Positions 37,096 to 46,692 of a DNA stretch of 64,000 bases are shown here, piece after piece. The notes under the pieces are model-generated. The model was not told the origin of the DNA. It saw only the letters and a list, made by a program, of their open reading frames with translations, and made no database searches. The position numbers and the translations under genes were made by a program. How positions within the stretch are numbered: the stretch's first letter is position 1; each line of letters begins with the position of its first letter. Source of the stretch: Candidatus Hydrogenedentota bacterium (lineage in GTDB: Bacteria; Hydrogenedentota; Hydrogenedentia; Hydrogenedentales; SLHB01); NCBI GenBank assembly GCA_035416745.1, contig DAOLNV010000005.1, positions 1-64,000 of the forward strand. Direction: 5' to 3'.

Positions 37096-38451
37096 CTATA
37101 TGAGAAGCCACGTTGCCAGACTGAGAAAAATCAGGAAACCGCACATATCGGTCAGACTGGTCAAGATGGGGGGCGCAGCCAGTGCAGGGTCTATGCCCAA
37201 CGTCCGCAGCATCAACGGGACTACCCCGCCAATGCAGAGTGCGAACACGCTGTTGAACGCCAGCGCACCGCCAGCTACAAGACCGATGATCGGCCCTTTG
37301 TGGAGCAAGAGGGCTACTGCGGACAAGAATATGCCCAGCAATACGCCGTTGATGAGCCCCACCTGGACCTCCTTAAGCAGGACCCGTTTCCAGTCCTCGG
37401 GTCTTGTGATGCCCAATGCCAGTTCGCGAATGCTGACTCCCACGGCTTGATTCCCCGAACAGCCGCTCATGTTGCCGATGATAGGGATGAAGAACGCCAA
37501 CGTCGTCATTTGGCCTATGGTCGTCTCGAAATGCAGGATAACGCTCGCAGCAATCGCGCTGAGCACCAGATTGAAACTAAGCACGGACATGCGCCGGACT
37601 GCACGCGGCAATACGGGCATAGACCGGAGTTCGTCGCCCCCGATGATACCGCTGAAGCTGTTCAGGGCATCCGCGGCGATTTCGCCAAGGGCTTCTTCGA
37701 CGTCCGACTGCTGCGCGACCCCAACCAGACGCCCTTCTTTGTCGGTGACAGGGATGCCGATGAACGGGTAGCGGTCGAATATCTGTTCGAGTTCGTCGAG
37801 TGACGTATCGACAAGCACGTATAGAGGATTCGTAATCATTACGTTCACGAGGTCTTTGTCAGGCTTGGACAGAATAAGGTTTCGGAGGGGGATCACGCCC
37901 ACGAGTGAATATTTCTCATTGACCACATAAATATACTGAATGTTGAGGTCTGAATAGGCCTCAACATGCTTATGCAGGTCTTCCAGAACTTCGGCGATCG
38001 TGGTGTTCATGTCGTACGCCAGGAACTCGGTGATCATGATGCCGCCGGCTGTGTCTGCCTCGTAGGCCAGCAATCTTCGTGCGTTCGCGGCCTCTTGAGG
38101 GTCCATCTGCGCCAGAATGGCCTCTGCATCGTCCTCGTGGAGCTCCTGCAGGAGGTCGGCTCGTACGTCGCTCTCCATCTCGTCGACGATAAGCGCGGCC
38201 TTTTCGACCGGCAGGTCCTCGATAATGTCGGCGCCCTGTATTTCCGGCAGTTCTTCGATGAGGTCCGCGGCGTCTTCCGGTTCGAGGAGTGTCAGCACCC
38301 CTGCCTGGGTTTCCTCATCCAGGCGGGAGATCGCGCGGGCAACCTCGGCCGGGTTCAGTTTCTGGAGATAATCGTCGAGGTATTCTGCGTCCTGTGCGGC
38401 GACGATGTCCTCGATCTCTTCCCAGGGCTCTTTCATAATCTCGTCAGGCAT
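37096..38451 (-). CDS. mgtE: MgtE-type magnesium transporter
   Basis: 451 residues. N-terminal superhelical domain with the repeating ADLIEELP/ADIIEDLP/RADLLQELHEDDAEAIL pattern (about 20-135), two CBS domains (about 140-265; ADTAGGIMITEF at the start, GIPVTDKEGRLVGV at the end), a connecting helix, and a five-helix membrane domain. FFIPIIGNMSGCSGNQA is the conserved Mg2+ pore segment, and SLTDMCGFLIFL the last helix. A Mg2+-gated channel regulated by Mg2+ binding to the N/CBS domains. ATG 38451 preceded by AAAGGA. Confidence 0.95.
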   Translation of the reverse strand: MPDEIMKEPWEEIEDIVAAQDAEYLDDYLQKLNPAEVARAISRLDEETQAGVLTLLEPEDAADLIEELPEIQGADIIEDLPVEKAALIVDEMESDVRADLLQELHEDDAEAILAQMDPQEAANARRLLAYEADTAGGIMITEFLAYDMNTTIAEVLEDLHKHVEAYSDLNIQYIYVVNEKYSLVGVIPLRNLILSKPDKDLVNVMITNPLYVLVDTSLDELEQIFDRYPFIGIPVTDKEGRLVGVAQQSDVEEALGEIAADALNSFSGIIGGDELRSMPVLPRAVRRMSVLSFNLVLSAIAASVILHFETTIGQMTTLAFFIPIIGNMSGCSGNQAVGVSIRELALGITRPEDWKRVLLKEVQVGLINGVLLGIFLSAVALLLHKGPIIGLVAGGALAFNSVFALCIGGVVPLMLRTLGIDPALAAPPILTSLTDMCGFLIFLSLATWLLI

Positions 38452-38809
38452 AGCCGATATCCTTTGAGCATGTTCATGGACCCGGGCCCCAGCATCCCAA
38501 ACAGGCAGGCCGAAAATGACACGCGAAAGCCCTGAGCTTCGCGGGAGGCGGTCTTTCGCATCCGGGGAATCTGTTTAATGCGCGATAGTAGCATAATCTG
38601 CCGATCTGCGCAAAAGGGGGACTCCGTACGCATGTCATCTCAGAGGGCCTTCCGGTGGCCCCCGGCTTTTTTTGCTTGCGATAGGAAAGTGAAACGGATT
38701 ACCTTATGGGCTCTTTGGCACATTGACGGTACAAAGCAACTTCTTGCACAAGGCTTGGGGCATCCCGATCGGCCGGACAGAGCCCCCACACCGCCCAAAA
38801 GGAGAGAGC
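38452..38809. other. Divergent mgtE / acyl-CoA synthetase spacer
   Basis: 358 bp with no gene. In the mgtE 5' leader a hairpin is formed by CGCGAA (38522-38527) and TTCGCG (38538-38543). I searched for M-box (ykoK) signatures and did not find them, so Mg2+ riboswitch control is not supported. Nearer the plus-strand gene there is a stem followed by seven T residues, listed separately. No convincing -35/-10 pair was found for either gene. Confidence 0.4.
38645..38673 (+). terminator. Possible intrinsic terminator upstream of acyl-CoA synthetase
   Basis: GGGCC (38645-38649) can pair with GGCCC (38657-38661), or CCGG (38652-38655) with CCGG (38662-38665); both are followed by T7 at 38667-38673. 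It would stop plus-strand transcripts, yet it precedes the plus-strand gene by 137 nt with no plus-strand gene before it. It may be an attenuator, a block on antisense transcription, or chance. Confidence 0.25.
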
Positions 38810-40357
38810 ATGAGTCTGAATTTGGGGCACTTTTTGCTGTTGACCGCCCGGGAAAAACCAGACAAGATCGCGGTGATCCTCGACGATTACCGCTTCACGT
38901 ACCAGGAGATTGCCGCATACGCGAAGCGCATTGCGAATATCGTGCAGGACCATGGGGTGCGGCCTGGCGACAAGGTCGCCATGATGATCTCCAATACGCC
39001 GCATTTTCCCGCAGTCTATTTTGGCATTCTTTTGGCAGGGGGCGTCGTTGTTCCGATCAACTGTCACCTGAAAAGCCACGAAATCTGCTATCACTTGGAG
39101 GATTCCGAGGCCAAAGTGTTCTTCACGTGGGTGGGCTTTCTGGACGAATCCGTCAAGGCGATGAAAGAGGCGTCAACATGCCAGCATCTGCTGGTCATCA
39201 GCTATCCCGACGATTTCGAGAAGCCCGAGCAAGGCGAATCGTTCAACAGACTTCTCCGCGACGCCTCGCCGGAGTTCGATATGGTGGAGACGATGCCCGA
39301 CGACACTGCGGTGATCCTCTACACGTCTGGCACAACGGGCCACCCCAAGGGGGCTGAACTGACGCATTTCAATATGTTCTTCAACGCCTTCTACACGCGA
39401 GAATACATTCTGCACGCAAAGGCTGAGGACGTTTCGCTCGCCGTTCTTCCCTTGTACCACTCTTTCGGGCAGACCTGCGTGCAGAACGCAATACTCATGG
39501 CTGGCGGAACGATGACCATGGTCCCGCGCTTTGAAGCAGAGCGGGTTCTCGACGTGGTTCAGCGCGATCGGGTGAGCATATTGGCCATGGTGCCCACCAT
39601 GTATTTCTGGCTCTTGCATGAAAAGGACAACGGAGAATACGACCTTTCATCTGTGCGCATGGCCGTATCCGGCGGTTCGGCGTTGCCGGTCGAACTCTTG
39701 AAGCGCTTTGAGAAGGAATTCGGCGTTCGCATACTCGAGGGTTACGGCCTTTCGGAGACGAGTCCGGTAGCTTCTTTCAACATTATCGAACGGCCGAGCA
39801 AACCGGGCTCCATTGGTTTGCCGGTTTGGGGTTGCGAGATGCGCATCATGCGCGGAGACGGCACATTCGCCGGTGTGGGAGAGGTGGGAGAAATCGTTAT
39901 GCGCGGACATAACGTGATGAAGGGATATTACAAGAAAGGGCTTGCTACCGAGGAGGTTTTCGCGGACGGCTGGTTTCATACCGGGGACTTGGCGCGCATG
40001 GACGAGGACGGCTACTTTTTCATCGTTGACCGGATAAAGGACTTGATTATCCGCAGCGGCATGAACATTTATCCGCGTGAAGTGGAAGAGACGCTATACG
40101 GGCATCCTGCCGTTCTCGAAGCGGCTGTTGTGGGCATTCCGGACGAGGCGCGGGGTGAGGAGGTCAAGGCATTCGTGGCCGTAAAGCCCAATGCCGCGGT
40201 CTCAGAAGACGAACTCAAAGAATACTGCTTCGAGCGCATGGCCCGGTTCAAGTGCCCGAAGTCCATTGAACTCGTGGCGAGTCTGCCCAAAGGCCCTACG
40301 GGCAAGATACTCAAGCGAGAGCTCCGCGGCCTCGCTTCCTCCCAACCTTCGGCTTGA
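38810..40357 (+). CDS. Long-chain acyl-CoA synthetase (AMP-forming)
   Basis: 515 residues from ATG 38810, with AGGAG about five bases upstream; an upstream in-frame codon at 38723 is not supported. ANL-superfamily adenylating enzyme: P-loop ILYTSGTTGHPKGAEL, YGLSETSPVASFN (A5), GWFHTGDLARMDEDGY with the ribose Asp, hinge DRIKDLIIRSGMNIYP, and C-terminal catalytic Lys in PTGKILKREL. FadD-like length and motifs; the exact chain length is not deducible. Followed by dxs on the same strand after 122 bp. Confidence 0.9.
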   Translation: MSLNLGHFLLLTAREKPDKIAVILDDYRFTYQEIAAYAKRIANIVQDHGVRPGDKVAMMISNTPHFPAVYFGILLAGGVVVPINCHLKSHEICYHLEDSEAKVFFTWVGFLDESVKAMKEASTCQHLLVISYPDDFEKPEQGESFNRLLRDASPEFDMVETMPDDTAVILYTSGTTGHPKGAELTHFNMFFNAFYTREYILHAKAEDVSLAVLPLYHSFGQTCVQNAILMAGGTMTMVPRFEAERVLDVVQRDRVSILAMVPTMYFWLLHEKDNGEYDLSSVRMAVSGGSALPVELLKRFEKEFGVRILEGYGLSETSPVASFNIIERPSKPGSIGLPVWGCEMRIMRGDGTFAGVGEVGEIVMRGHNVMKGYYKKGLATEEVFADGWFHTGDLARMDEDGYFFIVDRIKDLIIRSGMNIYPREVEETLYGHPAVLEAAVVGIPDEARGEEVKAFVAVKPNAAVSEDELKEYCFERMARFKCPKSIELVASLPKGPTGKILKRELRGLASSQPSA

Positions 40358-40479
40358 TTACTGCGACTGCGCTGGCCTCTGTTCGCGCAATTTCGCACGA
40401 TTTCGGAGGTGCGCCCCAAGCCTTCTGTTTGCTATACTTGAATGAAGTGTCCAAACCAATTAATCTGCGGGATTTCAGA

Positions 40480-42399
40480 ATGAGCGACATGGAGACGCCT
40501 CCTGAGGAGCATATCCTGGAACGCATCAATGCTCCTACGGACCTGAAAGCGCTGACAATTGATGAGCTGAAGAGGCTGGCTCAGGAAATACGCGAGGTAA
40601 TCCTGGCGAATGCTTCGGAGCACGGGGGCCACCTTGCCCCGCATCTGGGTGTCGTGGAGCTAACGCTGGCCATCCATTATGTTTTTGACACGGCTCAGGA
40701 CCGCCTCATCTGGGACGTCGGTCATCAAACCTATACGCATAAACTTGTTACAGGCCGCCGCGAGCGATTCCATACCATACGCAGGAAGGGCGGGCTGAGC
40801 GGTTATCCGCGCAGGGATGAGAGCCCGTACGATGCGTTTGGGGTGGGCCACAGCTCGACATCCATTTCGGCGGCCCTGGGAATGGCAGTCGCGCGCGATC
40901 GACAGAACCAGAAATTCAAAGTCATTGCAGTAATCGGCGATGGCGCCATGACGGGCGGCATGGCATTCGAGGGATTGGCTCACGCAGGCCACGTCGCTAC
41001 AGACCTGCTGGTGATTCTCAACGATAACAGGATGTCGATTGCGCCGAACGTCGGCGGCTTGTCCTCGTACTTGAGCCGGCTTATCACCGCGGGGGTTTAT
41101 AATCGCGCGCGCGAAGACATAGGCTCGTTCGTCAAACGGATGCTCGGTCCGCAATTCACGAAAGCCGCGCACAAACTCGAGCATTCCGTGAAGGGTTTGA
41201 TTACTCCCGGCTCGCTTTTTCAAGAACTCGGGTTCAGGTACATAGGGCCTGCCGACGGTCATGATCTTGACACCCTGGTAGGGCTCCTTTCGAACATCAA
41301 GGACTTTCGCGGCCCCGTCCTGTTCCACTGTGTTACTCAAAAAGGCAAGGGCTACCCGTTTGCTGAAGAAGACCCCCTGAAATACCATGGGGTTCGGGCT
41401 TTTGATCTCGAGACCGGGCAGTTCCGGCCTTCCGCTGGTGACGCCAGGAAGGTGCGGGTCCGTTCATTCACCGAAGCGTTTGCGGAAACCTTGATCGAGG
41501 AAGCCCACAAAGACAGTCGTATCGTAGGCATTACGGCGGCTATGCCTACGGGGACGGGGCTGAGTGAATTTCAAAAGGTCTTTCCGGACCGCGTCTTTGA
41601 CGTAGGCATTTGCGAGCAGCATGCGGTCACGTTCGCGGCGGGCCTTGCCGCGGAGGGCCAAAAGCCGGTCTGTGCGATTTATTCGACGTTTTTCCAGCGG
41701 TGTTTCGACCAGTTTGTCCACGATGTATGTCTGCAAAAGCTTCCCGTGGTGTTTGCCCTGGATCGTGCGGGAGCCGTCGGGGAGGATAGCCCGACCCAGC
41801 AGGGGGCTTTCGATATTTCCTTCTTGCGGTGCGTTCCGGACATCGCACTTCTTGTGCCCCGTGACGACCTCGACCTGGCGGCCATGCTGCGGTGGGCGCT
41901 CCAGCAGCAACGGCCCGTCGTCTTACGATTTGCCCGCGGGCAGGCGCCCGCCATCGGTGCGCCGGGCGAACGGGATATTTCGAAGGGGGAGATTCTGCGG
42001 GACGGCAAGGATGCTACCATCCTCGCCGTCGGCCCGATTGTTGGCGCGTGCCTGGGAGCAGCCGAAAAGCTTGCCGCCGCGGGGCTGTCCGTAGGCGTAG
42101 CAGATGCGCGATGGGTCAAACCCCTCGACGCCGATCTCCTCACGAAGTTGGCGGACTTACCCATCATCACGGTCGAAGAGAACACCATCGAAGGCGGGTT
42201 CGGCTCCGCGGTCATGGAGTTCTTTGAAGAGCGCAGACCTGCCAGCGACGTCCGGATTCACCGGCTCGGGTTTCCTGACCGGTTCATAGAGCACGCCACA
42301 CGGGATGAACAGCTCGAAGAGACCGGGCTGAGCGCGGAATCGATTTGCCGGACCGCCTGTGCCTTTCTCGGGCAACACGCGCCCGAGCCTGTCAGATAG
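40480..42399 (+). CDS. dxs: 1-deoxy-D-xylulose-5-phosphate synthase
   Basis: 639 residues from ATG 40480 (another ATG at 40489 is possible). ThDP enzyme that starts the non-mevalonate isoprenoid pathway from pyruvate and glyceraldehyde-3-phosphate. Motifs: HLAPHLGVVELTLAIHYVF, DVGHQTYTHKL, SGYPRRDESPYDAFGVGHSS, the ThDP/Mg2+ motif GDGAMTGGMAFEG, and the second domain AMPTGTGLSEF and GICEQHAVTFAAGLA. The Shine-Dalgarno is weak. Converges on purF with 33 bp between stops. Confidence 0.96.
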   Translation: MSDMETPPEEHILERINAPTDLKALTIDELKRLAQEIREVILANASEHGGHLAPHLGVVELTLAIHYVFDTAQDRLIWDVGHQTYTHKLVTGRRERFHTIRRKGGLSGYPRRDESPYDAFGVGHSSTSISAALGMAVARDRQNQKFKVIAVIGDGAMTGGMAFEGLAHAGHVATDLLVILNDNRMSIAPNVGGLSSYLSRLITAGVYNRAREDIGSFVKRMLGPQFTKAAHKLEHSVKGLITPGSLFQELGFRYIGPADGHDLDTLVGLLSNIKDFRGPVLFHCVTQKGKGYPFAEEDPLKYHGVRAFDLETGQFRPSAGDARKVRVRSFTEAFAETLIEEAHKDSRIVGITAAMPTGTGLSEFQKVFPDRVFDVGICEQHAVTFAAGLAAEGQKPVCAIYSTFFQRCFDQFVHDVCLQKLPVVFALDRAGAVGEDSPTQQGAFDISFLRCVPDIALLVPRDDLDLAAMLRWALQQQRPVVLRFARGQAPAIGAPGERDISKGEILRDGKDATILAVGPIVGACLGAAEKLAAAGLSVGVADARWVKPLDADLLTKLADLPIITVEENTIEGGFGSAVMEFFEERRPASDVRIHRLGFPDRFIEHATRDEQLEETGLSAESICRTACAFLGQHAPEPVR

Positions 42400-42432
42400 G
42401 GCGCATCAGAAAAATGCCAGGCCTGCCTTGGT

Positions 42433-43959
42433 TCAGGCGGAAGGCAGAACCGGTCCCCAATGGCCAAGTTCCAGAGCGCCCATTTCCGCGCTGCGGTCGA
42501 CATGACGCGGCACCTTGCGCGTAGACTCGAAATCTTTGGGAGTCGGTGTCGGATAGTCACTATTGAAGCAGGCGAGGCAAAACATCTCTTGGGGAATCTC
42601 TGTTGCTTCGACCATGCTCGGGATGGTGTTGAATGCCAGGGTCGTCACCCCGATGAATTCGCGTATCTGCTCCACCGGCATGTTGGCCGCGATAAGTCTT
42701 TCCTGCTTGGGGGTGTCGATCCCATAGTAGCAGGAACTGATGATAGGCGGGCAACTGATTCGGAAATGTACTTCCTTCACGCCGCATTTCCAGAGCAGCG
42801 TGATGATCTTGCGGGCGGTGGTTCCGCGCACTATCGAGTCGTCTACCAGGACGATGCGTTTCCCCTGAATGGCGCTTCGGGCCGGGTTCAGCTTGATTTT
42901 CACGCCGAAGTCGCGAATGCGCTGGTCGGGCTCGATGAACGTGCGCCCGACATAGTGATTCCGGATGAACCCCATGTCGAAAGGAATCCTGGACTCGTGT
43001 GAATAGCCCAGGGCCGCCTGGTTCGACGAGTCCGGAACGGCCATGACGAGATCGGCCTCGACAGGACGGATTCTGGCCAGATTGCGTCCCAACTGTTTGC
43101 GCACCTCATCGACGCTTCTGCCGAATATCGTGCTGTCGGGACGCGCGACATAGACGAATTCAAAGATGCACGCGCGGGTTCTCTCTGGTGCAAAGGGTTT
43201 TATGGACTCGATGCCTTTGCGCGTCATGACCAGCACCTCGCCGGGCTCTATCTCGCGCACCCATTCGGCATCAATAATGTCCAGGGCGCAGGTTTCACTG
43301 GCCACCACGTGTGCGTCTCCCAGGCGGCCGAGCCACAGGGGGCGGAACCCGAACGGGTCGCGGGCGACCACGAGCATCTCTCCATTGGTAGCCAGAATCG
43401 AGTACGCGCCGGACACTTGTTTCAAGGCTTCAATGACACCGTCCGCGAAACGCTCTTTCTGCGACCGGGCAATCAGGTGAATGACGACGCCCGTGTCTGA
43501 GCTGGAATGGAAGATGGCTCCCTGGTCTTCAAGTTGTTCGCGGAGGCGTGCCGCGTTCACAAGATTTCCGTTGTGGCAGACGGCCATGGACCCGCGCGAG
43601 TAATCCGCCAGAAGAGGCTGTACGTTCTTCAATTCGCTGGTGCCGAAGGTCGAATAGCGCACGTGGCCAATTGCGATATCTCCGGTCAGATTGGCTAAGC
43701 GGTGGGGCTTGAACACGTCTGACACGAGGCCTACCCCGCGATGGGCGCGCAGGGTCTCGCCATCGCAACTCACGATGCCCGCGCCTTCCTGGCCGCGGTG
43801 CTGCAAAGCGTATAGCCCCAAGTAAGTCAGTGTTGTTGCTTCGGGGTTCCCGAACACGCCAAAGATGCCGCACTCGTGGCCTGGCGATTCCGTCAAACGG
43901 TGGGAATGGTCTGTGTCGGCAGACTCTTGAGGTTCGTCATCACAAGTACCTTGGGTCAT
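42433..43959 (-). CDS. purF: Amidophosphoribosyltransferase
   Basis: 508 residues. First committed purine step, PRPP plus glutamine to phosphoribosylamine. The N-terminal 29 residues precede Cys30 (HECGIFGVFG), so it is made with a propeptide removed to expose the nucleophilic Cys, as in Bacillus. Cysteines in RACIFEFVY, FRISCPPI and MFCLACFN match the four ligands of the Bacillus-type [4Fe-4S] cluster. PRPP loop VLVDDSIVRGTTARK. One nucleotide separates it from the purC stop, so the pair is an operon. Confidence 0.97.
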   Translation of the reverse strand: MTQGTCDDEPQESADTDHSHRLTESPGHECGIFGVFGNPEATTLTYLGLYALQHRGQEGAGIVSCDGETLRAHRGVGLVSDVFKPHRLANLTGDIAIGHVRYSTFGTSELKNVQPLLADYSRGSMAVCHNGNLVNAARLREQLEDQGAIFHSSSDTGVVIHLIARSQKERFADGVIEALKQVSGAYSILATNGEMLVVARDPFGFRPLWLGRLGDAHVVASETCALDIIDAEWVREIEPGEVLVMTRKGIESIKPFAPERTRACIFEFVYVARPDSTIFGRSVDEVRKQLGRNLARIRPVEADLVMAVPDSSNQAALGYSHESRIPFDMGFIRNHYVGRTFIEPDQRIRDFGVKIKLNPARSAIQGKRIVLVDDSIVRGTTARKIITLLWKCGVKEVHFRISCPPIISSCYYGIDTPKQERLIAANMPVEQIREFIGVTTLAFNTIPSMVEATEIPQEMFCLACFNSDYPTPTPKDFESTRKVPRHVDRSAEMGALELGHWGPVLPSA

Positions 43960-43960
43960 C

Positions 43961-44851
43961 TTAGAAGTCGTCCCTGCCGGTTAGTTTTCTGTACGCTTCC
44001 ACATATTTCTCACGCGTTTTCGCGACAACGTCATCGGGCAAAGCGGGGGGGGGCGAGTCTTTGTCCCAGCCCGTGGCCTCGAGCCAGTCACGCACGAACT
44101 GCTTGTCGTAACTGGGCTGTCCGCGCCCCGGCTCGTACTGATCCGCAGGCCAGTACCTGGAAGAGTCTGGCGTCAATGCCTCGTCGGCGAGCATCAACTC
44201 GTCCTCATAGAGGCCAAATTCGAACTTGGTGTCGCAAAGAATGATGCCCTTCGATTCGGCTATCTCGCGGGCGTGAAGGTAAATCGCGATGCCTTTCGCA
44301 GCGGCGTCTTCCGCCCATTTCCGGCCAATGATCTCCCCCGCTTCCTCCGGATGGATATTGATGTCGTGTCCGTCGCTGGCCTTCGTCGCCGGGGTAAAGA
44401 TCGGATGCTCCAATCTGCTGGATTCCTGCAAGCCCTTGGGCAGGGGCATGCCGCAAACCGTTCCGTGGTCGCGATATTCTTTCCATCCACTTCCTGCCAG
44501 ATAGCCGCGAATCACAAATTCAACGGGGAACATCTGGCATTTGTGCACGAGCATCGAGCGTCCTTCAAACTGCTCCGGTGATTTCTGGAACTCATCCGGA
44601 AAATCACGCAAGTCGCTGGAAACAAGATGGTTGCGGCACAATTCCCGCGTCATGTCAAACCAGTACAGGGACATCTGGGTCAAGATCTTCCCCTTGTCGG
44701 GAATGCCAACGGGATTGACCCAGTCAAATGCTGAAATGCGATCCGTTGCCACAATGAGCAACGTGTCGCCCAAATTATAGATATCTCTTACTTTGCCGCG
44801 AGAAACCGGTTCCTTCCCCGGTAAATGGGTTTCACAAAGCGCCTCCGCCAT
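43961..44851 (-). CDS. purC: SAICAR synthetase
   Basis: About 296 residues from ATG 44851 (GGGGAG seven bases upstream; a GTG one codon earlier is possible). Joins CAIR with aspartate in purine synthesis. Family motifs: SRGKVRDIYNLGDTLLIVATDRISAFDW, MFPVEFVIRGYLAGSGWKEY (split by hand: VEFVIRGYLAGSGW), and ILCDTKFEFG; the C-terminus has DKQFVRDWLEATGW, typical of the roughly 300-residue eukaryote-like form and not the 240-residue E. coli form. Leads the purC-purF unit. Confidence 0.96.
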   Translation of the reverse strand: MAEALCETHLPGKEPVSRGKVRDIYNLGDTLLIVATDRISAFDWVNPVGIPDKGKILTQMSLYWFDMTRELCRNHLVSSDLRDFPDEFQKSPEQFEGRSMLVHKCQMFPVEFVIRGYLAGSGWKEYRDHGTVCGMPLPKGLQESSRLEHPIFTPATKASDGHDINIHPEEAGEIIGRKWAEDAAAKGIAIYLHAREIAESKGIILCDTKFEFGLYEDELMLADEALTPDSSRYWPADQYEPGRGQPSYDKQFVRDWLEATGWDKDSPPPALPDDVVAKTREKYVEAYRKLTGRDDF

Positions 44852-45428
44852 CACGATTCTCCCCTTTGTTACCTATGGTATACTTGAAAGAACTCGACGG
44901 GATGACCACCATGTATGCTTGGGCAGAGCACCGGCGCAGGCCATGCCGTGGAGTTGCATACGTTGTCTTGGAAAAGGAAGGGCTGAATTGTCCGTGCCCG
45001 CACTCAATTCCCTTTTCTTCAGACCTGCCAATTCGCATCCTGTGTCCACCGAATGATACGTGTCAGGAAAGTGCTTGTCAACGGAAAAGCTCAAGAGATT
45101 CACGAAGAGGATAGAAGAATTCGAGAATGCAATACGGGGAATGCGGCCTTGATAGGGAGGGCTATCTTTCCTGAAGACCTGGATACCCATCTTGGGCACG
45201 CGCCCCCGGGCGTTGCTGATTTGCGACGTTTCAACGGTTGTTGCGAGGTAATTAGTTGACAAAATGGGTGTGAGCCTGAAATTGTTAGACAATAGGGCAT
45301 TTATTGTGTTACATTCGCACGGGGGTCTTGCGGGGTATACGGGGGTAATGGTTTTCCCGCAAGGAAACTCGTGCCGGGGGAGCTTGTAGCGCGCCTGTCT
45401 GTCAAGACCGCGCGCGGAGATAACGAGT
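44852..45428. other. Intergenic region, 577 bp, divergent promoters, no firm gene
   Basis: It lies between divergent purC and a TPR membrane gene. A plus-strand frame 45053-45259 would encode 68 residues but has no Shine-Dalgarno and no recognisable family. Near the right-hand gene there is TTGACA at 45256-45261 and a small perfect inverted repeat ATTGT-TAG-ACAAT at 45281-45293. I could not find a good -10 at the proper spacing, so these are only candidates for promoter/operator of the gene at 45429. Confidence 0.4.
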
Positions 45429-46226
45429 ATGTCGCTTTTTCAGCAACTTGGTCTGGGGTGGATAATCTGCGGGCTACTGCTGATCCCCTACCTGTGTTGG
45501 GGCGTCTACCTTCTGAAGGTGCGATTTCAGCGTCAGGAGGAACTCAGCGTGGCCGGTGAGGCACTCACCTTTCTTGGACTGATCCTGTTTCTGATCATCG
45601 AATTCTCTTTCCTCAATCTCTGGCTTCGCAACTCCCCGTTGATACTCATACTCGCGGTGGTCGGTCTTCTGGCTTCCGTGCTTGCCCTTTATGGGCCCAT
45701 GCTGATCTCTCTAGGTTCGCATATGCTGGTTGACGCGGTGATGCCGTCAGGCGCTCCGCTGAGTCACACGCCAAGATACGGCGCGGCGGAAGGCTTCGAA
45801 CAGAAGGGCAATTATGAGGCGGCGGCTAGAGAATACATGGCTGTTGCCCGTATGTTTCCGAAAGAGGCCAAGGCTTCATTGCGTGCCGGCGACAATCTGA
45901 TGAAACTGGACCGGCCCGAAGAGGCAGTACTCTGGTTGAGACGGGGGCTGAATTGCATTTCCGATGCGGAGGAATCCCTGCGGGTGGTCAATCGCATCGC
46001 TGAAATTTACCTTCGGCGTCTCAACCGGTCTGAGGATGCCATAGAAGCCTTCAACGGCTACATCGAGCGCTTCCCTGAATCGGAATACGTGGAAACGGTC
46101 AAGAAGCGTTTGGGCCGTCTCGGCGCCCCGAGCGTTTCGCCGGCGGAAGAAGAGCCTGGCGCCCTCCTGCCTGAAGAACGCCCCAATCTCCTGCCGGACG
46201 GTCCGTCCTATCTTCCCGACGATTGA
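45429..46226 (+). CDS. Membrane-anchored TPR protein, unknown function
   Basis: 265 residues, ATG with GGAG nine bases upstream. Three N-terminal hydrophobic segments (about 8-28, 46-65, 70-92) are followed by a soluble tail with two to three TPR-like repeats (EGFEQKGNYEAAAREYMAVA; DNLMKLDRPEEAVLWLRRGL; IYLRRLNRSEDAIEAFNGYI) and an acidic, Pro-rich end. The TPR part probably binds a partner. It converges with exbD, 43 bp apart. Confidence 0.75.
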   Translation: MSLFQQLGLGWIICGLLLIPYLCWGVYLLKVRFQRQEELSVAGEALTFLGLILFLIIEFSFLNLWLRNSPLILILAVVGLLASVLALYGPMLISLGSHMLVDAVMPSGAPLSHTPRYGAAEGFEQKGNYEAAAREYMAVARMFPKEAKASLRAGDNLMKLDRPEEAVLWLRRGLNCISDAEESLRVVNRIAEIYLRRLNRSEDAIEAFNGYIERFPESEYVETVKKRLGRLGAPSVSPAEEEPGALLPEERPNLLPDGPSYLPDD

Positions 46227-46269
46227 CCCGCCCGTCCGGTGGGCGCCTGGGCTCGACGTCGACAGCTGT

Positions 46270-46692
46270 TCATTGTTCTTTTCGGGGGTCTTCGTAACGC
46301 GTGGGGATGATAAGTTTGGCGCCGCCGGCATGGCGCGCGATGTCTATGGCGCGCACAACGCGCCCGAAGTCGGCGTTCTCGTCGGCGCGCAAGACGAAGA
46401 CTGCTTCCGGGTCCTCGGTTAACAACGCAACGATGGATTTCTGCAGGCCGCTTTCATCTACGCGCTGCTGTCCAAAGAAGAAATCGCCCGTGGCCGTTAC
46501 CGTAATCTCGTGGGAGTCCATTTTCTGTTGGGTGGCACTCTCCGCATGAGGAAGCGTCACGTCGATGCCAAGCTGCTCGCGAAAGGTCGAGGAGACCATG
46601 AAGAAGATAAGAAGAATGAACATCATGTCGATAAGCGACGTAATGTTGATAGTGGGCCGCCTTCTGGGACGGTTGCGAAACGCTGAACTCAT
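46270..46692 (-). CDS. exbD: ExbD/TolR-family biopolymer transport protein
   Basis: 140 residues. One N-terminal membrane helix bearing the conserved Asp22 (SLIDMMFILLIFFMVSSTF), which carries protons in ExbBD/TolQR/MotAB-like motors. The periplasmic domain ends with VVRAIDIARHAGGAKLIIPT, the usual TolR-like fold. ATG 46692 with AAGGAG four bases upstream. No ExbB/TolQ partner is adjacent in the window, which is uncommon; the partner may be encoded elsewhere. Confidence 0.92.
   Translation of the reverse strand: MSSAFRNRPRRRPTINITSLIDMMFILLIFFMVSSTFREQLGIDVTLPHAESATQQKMDSHEITVTATGDFFFGQQRVDESGLQKSIVALLTEDPEAVFVLRADENADFGRVVRAIDIARHAGGAKLIIPTRYEDPRKEQ

Noticed and set aside
38452..38722. M-box magnesium riboswitch upstream of mgtE
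   Set aside because: Only a simple hairpin at 38522-38543; none of the conserved M-box segments are visible.
46270..46692. ExbD as part of a complete TolQR/ExbBD operon
   Set aside because: No ExbB/TolQ, TonB or TolA gene lies on either side.
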